NCBI GenBank assembly: GCA_036924085.1
Contig: JAVGWX010000011.1
Location: 41,029,970-41,093,969, forward strand
Length of the DNA: 64,000 bases
Reading direction: 5' to 3'
DNA from: Ariolimax columbianus
Lineage: Eukaryota > Mollusca > Gastropoda > Stylommatophora > Arionidae
Positions within the stretch are counted from its first letter, which is position 1; every line of letters starts with the position of its first letter. The notes beneath the pieces are model-generated. The model saw only the letters and a list, made by a program, of their open reading frames with translations, was not told where the DNA came from and searched no databases. This document shows positions 56,660 through 64,000 of the stretch, one piece after another. A program made the position numbers and the translations under genes.

Positions 56660-56885
56660 TCAAATGCAGTGACTGAACCATCACATTTTCTGTCGGGAAG
56701 TGTATTCAGTACAATGGATAGTTTTCACCATATTTCTAATAGTATCTCTCATTTGATCTTTCTCATTTGATCTCTCTTGGGGACACCAATGATTTTTCTT
56801 AGACATTTAATTTCACACTTTGTCATTTTCATTTCTTGTGCAATGGATAAGAATCACCTATGACATTGGTAATACAGAGTTGATA
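56660..56885 (-). pseudogene. LINE RT C-terminal remnant
   Basis: On the minus strand KMTKCEIKCLRKIIGVPKRD and then QMRKIK resemble the EMRCLRxTxxxTRRDxxRNE phrase at 30600. It is very short and broken. Confidence 0.5.
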
Positions 56886-56929
56886 TACATAAACTGTTTA
56901 TAAGTGGTTGCTTTGTTTCCAAACTGATG

Positions 56930-57470
56930 TTTGGGTGTTTCACCTTTACCACACTCAAGAAACAAATAATGCAATTTTCCCTACAGCTGTATTATTAGTC
57001 AGCGCGTCACATTTTTCTAGGATGATTTGAGAGCCTGTATCTTTTTTATTTGATTGTCTATAGATATAACTTGTTTGCGTGTAGAGACATAAATGAATAA
57101 AGAATTTGTTGGTGTTATTATTTTTGTTGTGTGTTTGTTAGTTTCTGAGATACAAGAAGATAAATGTGAAAATAAAAAAATATTTAGACACTAATTTCGA
57201 GGGGAATCTGGACCTTCAAAATTTAAAAATTGTCATAGAACACTGATAGTGTTTCTTACAAAATCGTCATATCTGTTAGTTTCCACTACAAACGTACTTA
57301 TTACATCTACATAAACAAATTAGAAGATCTACATCAGAAAAATATGTTGCAACAATTGATCTTCATCACCCTCAATAATCTTTCAGTCAGAGCGAAAAAG
57401 AATAAATCATTTCAAAATTCTCTTTCAAACAAAACCAGCCATGTTCTGGTTTAAATCTATCATGATGGAA
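56930..57470. repeat. Dispersed repeat family C, copy 3
   Basis: It is colinear with 29440-29990 (GAGACATAAATGAATAAAG, CATATCTGTTAGTTTCCAC, ATATGTTGCAACAATTGATC). No gene was recognised in it. Confidence 0.6.
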
Positions 57471-57639
57471 GTGTCTATTTTTAGATTCAAATACTCACGT
57501 GTTCAGCCAGTGTAAATACAACGACAATGCTCCAGAATAATTTTCTTAATGCCTGGCAACTTTTTACGGCAACTAGTGAAAAACTAAAACATTTTTATGA
57601 CATACAAAAATGCTGTGCGTGTGGTAAAGGCTTTCTGAC

Positions 57640-58140
57640 ATGTATGTTTAATTTCTATAACAAATGTTCAATCTTCTTTCAAAATACTTCCCAGGTATTC
57701 AAACTTTTGGGCCTGCATTGTTCACGCATATGTTGTTCTGGTATGCTGTTAAATCTTCATAGTTTTTGTCTTTGATATTATAACATTCATATTATATCAT
57801 TCACAGGCTGTTCCAAGTGCATTCATTTGATCTTGCAGTCTATCTTTGTTTTTGTCTATTAGGCTTTGATCATCTGCAATAAGGGGTTTGTGTAATGATT
57901 TGATTTATGTGCTTCCTATGTTAAATTTCACTGCCGGTGTCACAATTTGGCTGGATTCTGTCCACGTAAATGTTGCACAGCAGTGATGAAAGCACATATC
58001 CTTGTCATACTTATTGTACATTATCTCACATGCATGTATGACTCCATCAGTTGTTCTTATTACCTGTATATTCATATAGTATACTCTCACATCATCCAAT
58101 AGTCCTCTACTATTGTTCATTTTATATTTCTCTTGGCCAA
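57640..58140 (-). pseudogene. LINE reverse transcriptase remnant
   Basis: In broken minus-strand frames the order QGYVLSSLLxNIYVDRI (motif B, about 58000), ADDQSLIDKNKDRLQDQMN (active site, near 57850), SKTKTMK and KVWIPGKYF is that of a non-LTR RT palm. Frameshifts are frequent. Confidence 0.5.
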
Positions 58141-60130
58141 AAATCTTCTCCTGATCTATAAATTATGTTTAAATAGTTGTACTTAAACTTAATTTTCAGA
58201 AGTTTATTATATTGTATACTTATTTTGGAGGTTACATGTTGAGATATGTGTTGTAATTTTAAAGTTCTGTGTTAAAAATACAACTATTTGGTATAGAATA
58301 TAAAAGATACTTTGTATGAAAAACAATACAGTACCCACATTCTTTTGCAGCAGTAGTTTATTATATTTTTTGGAAGTGCATATCAATATACATGTTCTAT
58401 TTCCAATTTTGTGTTGAAAATATCTATTTAAGAATATAAAAAAATTTGCTTTTAGGCAAATATAACATAACTACCTTGCATAATATAATTGTTTAATATA
58501 TCCTCTGTCCAGCGAAACGTTGAAATAAAATAAAACAAAAGTATGTAGCATAATGGTTTCTGATTGGTCATTGGACACACAACGCCTCCAAACTTTTGCT
58601 TGTCCTCTTCTTCTTCTTACTAATATAGTCTATTGAAATATAATAAAAGGTATTATCAATTGTAATTATTGCAGTTTTCAACATGTTTATAACAATGATT
58701 TTCTGAATGATTTAAACAATTTGGCTTTATATTATGTCTTTGACATTGCATAATAAATTATTGTACTGCCTGTTATATTGATACATATGTGTGATGAGGG
58801 AAAAATCTAAGATCAGGTCAGGACCTATTTCACACAGTGTAATGGCTGATCAGAAATGTTGTCTGCTATTTATCAGCGTCAAAATTTCCTGTGATCGCGG
58901 GGTAATACATTGCGGTATGTTTTGACCCACTTCAACCTTTAGTTGGACAGAGAATAGTTATGCTGATTTTGTGTGAAAGATTATGGGTCAATAAGCCTTC
59001 ATATTTGATTTATCTAATGAAATAAATTAGAGCAAGTACAGGCTGAAACCACAAACTTTCCATTTTGCTGCTAATTTAATTTGATGGAGACAACCAACCA
59101 CAAACTGAGTAGAGGAGACTTGTTAGCCCCGCAGGCAACTCTTCTAGAAGAAAAATTCTGATGACAAACCACACATAAGAGTCATTGTGGGAGCTAAGAA
59201 GATTGTGCTGTCACGTCAATATTTACAGCAAATGGCACCAATGACGATCGATGCAGAAGGAGAGGAAGGGAAGACAAGAGGAGAGAGAAAATGGAAAAAG
59301 AAAATGTCAAAGAAGTCGGATAGACTTAAATTTTAAAATTTTGAGCGGATTGGGGCGCATGAGAGAATGGAGCAGGAGAGTGTACAACCAGCGACCTACA
59401 GGAACCATGGGCATCCAGACCCTGCACCATTTGCTCAGACGGACTGAGCACATATGGGTATGCTCGGAGTGCAGTAACGTTGATTCTTAGAAACAGAAAC
59501 TCAATTCGCTGCTTTTATCAAAGCCATATTTAGGGGATCTGGTTTACATTACTTTACATTTAGAAGTCATAATTGGTTTAGTGACAGTTATATACATGAA
59601 CTGCAAAAAATTATTGCACAAATTAAGGCAAAGAAGATTATATGCTGATTTACAAACCTCATGTGGCAAATTGTTTTTTTTGTTATTTACCTATTTTATT
59701 TTGTTATATACCTATTTTTATTTTTTAGATACCTAGTTTTTTTTTTCTTCTACTAGCCCGGTGTTTTCCAAAGCATGTTAAATAATTTTAATCAACAAAT
59801 CAATCATACATACATATTTATATATATATATATATTTATTTTAGATTGGTGGCATGGTGGACTGGGTTATCAGTTGGGGTGATGGAAGAGGTGGGCAGGT
59901 TGAAGTATTGGATGGGAAGATGTGCCAAGGAGATTGGTGGGTTGAAGGATGGGAAAGAGATGGCGGACAGATGTAAAAGGGGGAGGGAGGAGGAGATGGA
60001 TGGATTAATGAGAAAAGAAATGGACAGCTTGTATGTGGACAAGGAGGGCAATGGGGATGTGAGTCAAGGAGTCAAGAGAGTAGCCTGGGAAGAGCGTTTT
60101 AAAAATTAACAACTATGTAATTATTCATGG
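58140..60130. other. Intergenic, no recognised gene
   Basis: AT-rich sequence. I see a purine-rich stretch (59250-59330), a small GC-richer block (59340-59480), a (TA)n-edged stretch at 59818 and a G/A-rich open stretch 59846-60109 with no known domain. Confidence 0.6.
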
Positions 60131-60136
60131 CACCTC

Positions 60137-60168
60137 GAGATATATATATATATATATATATATATCTC
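60137..60168. repeat. Palindromic (TA)n microsatellite
   Basis: GAGA and TCTC close an alternating AT run, giving a 32-base perfect palindrome. Confidence 0.85.
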
Positions 60169-60484
60169 AGACAAGGTTGCTTGATCCCAGGTAAAAGCTG
60201 TTTGAATCTGTGTTTGTCCTATGTTCTGGAGTACCATGGTGGTAAAAAGTTCTTGTTGGTGGGTGGCCTCGCAGGCTGTTGTAGTTGTATAGCCATAAGA
60301 AAGACACCGTCTTTGTCCATCTATCGTCAATCATGGCTCGCCCATCTACACTTCGGCACTGATTCAGAGTCTACGACATCCTGGAACTCAGTTTGGTCAT
60401 CATGGATGTCAGTATTTCAGATGTACACACACTCACCACATCACATCATATTACATCAAATTAATATATATTTATATGTAACAA

Positions 60485-60712
60485 AGAAGAGAGGCTGTGT
60501 GGCCTAGAGTGAAACTATCTCGGCTTTCACAATCCCAACATTCCGGGTTCGATTCCCACTTGTGTCCAGTTTGGCAGACACTAGGTTTTTTTTCTCGGGC
60601 GAATGCTCCTCCACTTATGGAAAGTAATGGCAACCTGCCGTACTGCACACTTCCAAAGAAACTTATAACAGCCAAATAGGTGGCGGTTGTAAAAAGCTAC
60701 GTTCTGTAAAGG
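60485..60712 (+). repeat. tRNA-derived SINE
   Basis: GGCTGTGTGGCCTAGAGTG and CCGGGTTCGATTCCC form a tRNA-like head closely resembling that of the SINE at 34276 (GGTGTGGCCTAGTGG, GGGTTCGATCCC). The body has GGTTTTTTTTCTCGGGCGAA. No duplication was identified. Confidence 0.65.
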
Positions 60713-61607
60713 ACAGGTTACTTACTAACAAAGAAATGGTTTTGACAATTCATGCTGGAATGGAAACTGTAACAAATATATAATTTTTACATTTTTTTTA
60801 TTATCTATAACTCTGCTGTGACTTGTGACATAAATGAAAGTAATAAAATAGTTTTGGTTACTTAAGTTTGTTTTTATCCTTTCTGTGTTTGCTATTTTTA
60901 AAAAGCATTACTTTGGAATAAAAGAGGGTTATCTCTTTACATGACAATGCCAAACATCACAATTGTCAGATTATTTGTGTAAATCTAATAGAAGTTTTTT
61001 GTTAAAAAAAGTTATATATGTATTTGTATGCATGTATATATGTGTGCGTGCATGCATGCCTCTCTTTCTTTCTCTCCTCTCTCTCTCTCTTTTTTTCTTT
61101 CTCATGGTCTAGTTCACAGGACTGAACTTCACGAGATTAGCGTCGGTTTTGGTGTGTGAAATTTAGACACAGCTATAATGGACAAGAACACGGTCTGGGA
61201 GAGATGCCCAACACATTACTTACACGCTGAGTGATGTCCCTTCAACCTCTTGGGGTTATGAGAAAGACATGACACACAACAATATATGTCATCCTCCCCC
61301 TCTGCTGCCTTGTGGGATACCTGTTTTTGGGAAAGGCTTTGGGAGTAAACCCTAAGGAAAAATCTGCAAGTGGTCAAATCAAGAAAAATCCCAGACATTC
61401 CTAGTCAAACTGAACACGAAGTGATTTCGAACCGGGAACCAGACATGTTAGAATTGCAAACCAAGATTGCTCTCAATTCTTTAGCAGCCTAGTTTAATAA
61501 CTGCATTTGATTTCTTATATAAAACAAATTAGTATAATACCTTTGCTGTTGTATATACATAAAATAATATGCTGCTAGGCCCATATTTTTCTTGACCAAC
61601 GTCACAC

Positions 61608-61800
61608 TAAGGGTGATGTGGTCAACATCATGCTTGCCGCCTTTACTTTTCCAGATTATTCTGGTACCCATTTTTTAGGCTGGGTCGACCTCAGGAGCTA
61701 TTCTGGGATAAACAAAAATCCTGAACCAATTGGGGACTGAACCTCCATCGCTCAGCTGGGAAGCCATTCTATTAACTACTGCACAACCTCGGCTCCCTAA
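61608..61800 (-). repeat. SINE-like repeat, reverse orientation
   Basis: It reads as a tRNA-like head on the minus strand (GAGCCGAGGTTGTGCAGTAG, then GAGGTTCAGTCCCCAATTGG), similar to 22470-22560. The left part resembles family G bodies (TACCCATTTTTTAGGCTGGG against TACCCATTTAAAGTTGGG at 27370). Confidence 0.6.
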
Positions 61801-61854
61801 GTTCGAGGCGAGTTCAAATACATACTTACGATGCGCATGTGTATGATGTGCATA

Positions 61855-62085
61855 TGAGTTAATGCAATAATATGCACCTGACCAGGTCTCTGAAGATCTT
61901 TAATTAACTTGCGTCCTTCTTTAAACATCATTGTCCAATTCTTCACTGTTGTCTTTGGCACACTTTTATCACCATACACTGCTTGCATTCTGCAATGAAT
62001 GTCAACTGTTTGACATCCTTCAGCTGTTAGAAACCGAATCGCCACTCGCTGATCAACTCTGGATGGATTCCGTATCACACTACCA
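61855..62085 (-). pseudogene. Mariner-type transposase N-terminal remnant
   Basis: The minus strand reads SRVDQRVAIRFLTAEGCQTV, AVYGDKSVPKTTVKNWTMMF and KEGRKLIKDLQRPGQVH, the helix-turn-helix DNA-binding domain at the N-terminus of mariner transposases (W-x-x-x-F-K-x-G-R and the RPGR-like end). The catalytic domain is missing. It differs from the element at 14423. Confidence 0.75.
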
Positions 62086-62764
62086 TGTTTTCAGCAGTTT
62101 TCTGAGGAAACTATGAGTCAGAGAATAATTAATTTTTGCAAACTTGACAGTTGGTATGCGCTGTTTACACTAGAAGTGATGTCATCATGCGCATCATACT
62201 TATGTTCACTTGTTGCAAATTGGTCCGGTTTAATTTGAACATACCTCATATGTCTATATAAATATTACAAAACATAATACAATAGAAAATGCTCATTTTT
62301 CAGTTTGGTTGGTGATAAAAATTATAGCTTCAAATATTCAAACATCTTCATTTTTAATATGATGAGATTTAGTTTATTTTTAGTAGCATTGTACACAAAA
62401 TATAAAGGAAAGAAATAATCTTCATCAAAGTGAGATAAGTGAGAATTATCTTTATCTCATCATGACTAGGATAACACATAGCAATTTTATTAGCATATAC
62501 AGTTTTGTCAGGTAATATCGGCAAATTGTTTTGTCCCGTTTTGAAATAAAACATAGAGATGACACATAATAAAAACATAATAAAATGTAATATAACAACA
62601 AGTGAAAAAAAAAAAGTAATAGAAGATCAGTCAAATGGACTATATAACAAAAAAGTGACGAGAAGCTGGAAAGAACTAGGTATAGTTTGCATGACAGGTA
62701 TGCTTTGGTGAGGATTAGGCCATTGCACATGAAAGAGATAACATAATTGAATAAAAATAATGGA

Positions 62765-63070
62765 GAGAGGAGATTAACGGCTGGTCAGGCAAAACATACT
62801 GATCCAACAATTTAATCAGGGTCAGGAAAAACATACTGGCCAAGAACCCCACCTCACTTCCATGTAGGTCTCTCTGAAAACTGACTGTTTTCATAGCAGC
62901 CTGGCTAACAAGGTGAGGGATAGACATGATCTCCATAGTAGTGAATGACACAGCAAAGCATAGCTGACTCTGGTTCACCTTCATCAGCACACTCGGGATG
63001 TGAAGAAAGCTACTGCAACCAGCAGCTTAACGCCCTTTTCAGGGAACACAAAAGAGTAGTCTTCCTCATT
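62765..63070 (-). repeat. Dispersed repeat family X, - copy
   Basis: The inverted partner of 6440-6745. GGTTCACCTTCATCAGCAC, CAGCCTGGCTAACAAGGTG and GGTCAGG match the reverse of that copy. Confidence 0.6.
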
Positions 63071-63429
63071 GTGAGCATTCAACAACAATTATATTGGCTT
63101 ATAAAGAGATTTAATGATTTAATGTACATCTTCAATCAGCAAAAGAACCTAACTTAGAAAGAAATTTAAAAGCCAAAGTGTATCACAAAAATGAATGTAT
63201 AAAACCCACATTGTTATAATAACCCCAGTAAAGGAAGTCATATGGAAATGAACAAATATTCCAAAACAATTAAAACCAGCTAGACACAGCAGTGGCTGCA
63301 GGAAAAAAACAAATTCAGGACATGACCTTAGGCAGATTGGAAAATAATGTTATGCTTTTCATTTAAGAATAAGAAACAAAGAATATGGAATGTGATAGAG
63401 AGAAGATATTATATTCTGTTCTGTTTGCA

Positions 63430-64000
63430 AGAATTAACACTTCATAGCCCTATGTGCATCCCCACAGGTGCTCAGTCTTTTCAATAAAGGGCAAAGAGGG
63501 TGGATGCAGATGGTTCCTGTAACTTGTTGGTTGAAAACACTCCATCTAGATACTATCTTGCCCCTACTGCACTCAAACCTTGTTCGATTTCAAAGCTCTG
63601 CAGTAGGTGGATTTCTGATGTATCTATTTCAGTGTCATCATCCAACAGACTGTCATTGAATGTCTTAAAAATATCGCTCATATCGATATATAGGAAGTTT
63701 GGGATCTCTCCAGCTACATTCACTCATGTTGTAGCCAGCCCTTCTGTACCTTTTGAAGTGAGGATAAGGAGTCTGCCACTATGACTGTCCTTGTCAAGAA
63801 GTCTCAGATAGCCATCTCAGAGTTGCAATCACTGCTTCCATCTCCATTCTTGGGCTAGAGGTTGTTGTTCTGTATGTCCCACTCTGCTCAGTATCAACCT
63901 GATCTCTCACTTTAGCAGAGAAACTCCAACCAGATATCGTAGAATCAATCCATAAGTATATATGATGGCATCACCATCCTGAATTTTATGGTGTATCATT
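63430..64000 (-). repeat. LINE-derived dispersed fragment, related to 15970-17270
   Basis: The left part (GTTCCTGTAACTTGTTGG, GTGTCATCATCCAACAGAC) resembles 16000-16170. The right part (GCCAGCCCTTCTGTACC, TCTCAGAGTTGCAATCACTG, GGTTGTTGTTCTG) resembles 17155-17270. It runs off the window. No intact frame. Confidence 0.5.

Noticed and set aside
59846..60109. 87-residue Gly/Glu/Lys-rich + strand frame
   Set aside because: No domain, signal or homology recognised and the sequence is purine-biased; likely chance.

Overview
This is a eukaryotic, intron-rich, AT-rich window that is almost entirely one host gene plus dead mobile elements. The only convincing host gene is a sialate O-acetylesterase (SIAE) on the + strand. 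Nine coding exons between 1689 and 55889 join in one frame with GT/AG borders and give about 533 codons spread over 54 kb; the exon with the start codon and signal peptide is not seen. The kinds of retroelement and details of an 18S rRNA piece at 42513-43315 suggest a mollusc, probably a heterobranch gastropod. That assignment is inference from memory of rRNA and repeat families.

Layout. 1-1075 is a decayed tandem repeat. 1.7-12.7 kb is SIAE intron with a 25-bp minisatellite (2.4-4.2 kb), an RT-RNase H LINE remnant (6.9-8.65 kb), homopolymer tracts and a 264-bp duplication. 12.7-37.7 kb holds SIAE exons 2-8, separated by introns full of RT fragments, a mariner deletion derivative, tRNA-like SINEs, a piggyBac-like MITE, a 37-bp tandem repeat and a 116-bp perfect palindrome. 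37.7-55.6 kb is the 17.9-kb last intron, with two long copies of one LINE family, two more minisatellites (57-bp and 22-bp units) and a CR1/L2-like LINE split by one of those copies. 55.6-56 kb is the last exon and polyadenylation signal. 56-64 kb is intergenic, with only repeat remnants.

The most notable content is a non-LTR retrotransposon family (AP endonuclease, RT, RNase H, AAG-rich 3' tail) present three times: 20297-22416 (-), 38378-43315 (-) and 46535-51552 (+). The two long copies begin not with an ordinary 5' UTR but with ribosomal RNA sequence. Both carry the 3'-terminal part of 28S rRNA, including the sarcin-ricin region, fused at its mature 3' end to the LINE leader. The minus-strand copy also has three tandem modules mixing 18S and 28S pieces, then about 800 nt of near-canonical 18S rRNA. 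In both cases the rRNA lies inside 12-bp target-site duplications, so it arrived as part of the retrotransposed molecule. This looks like serial template jumping from LINE RNA to rRNA that then became a heritable 5' region of the family.

No copy of any mobile element here has an uninterrupted full coding capacity.
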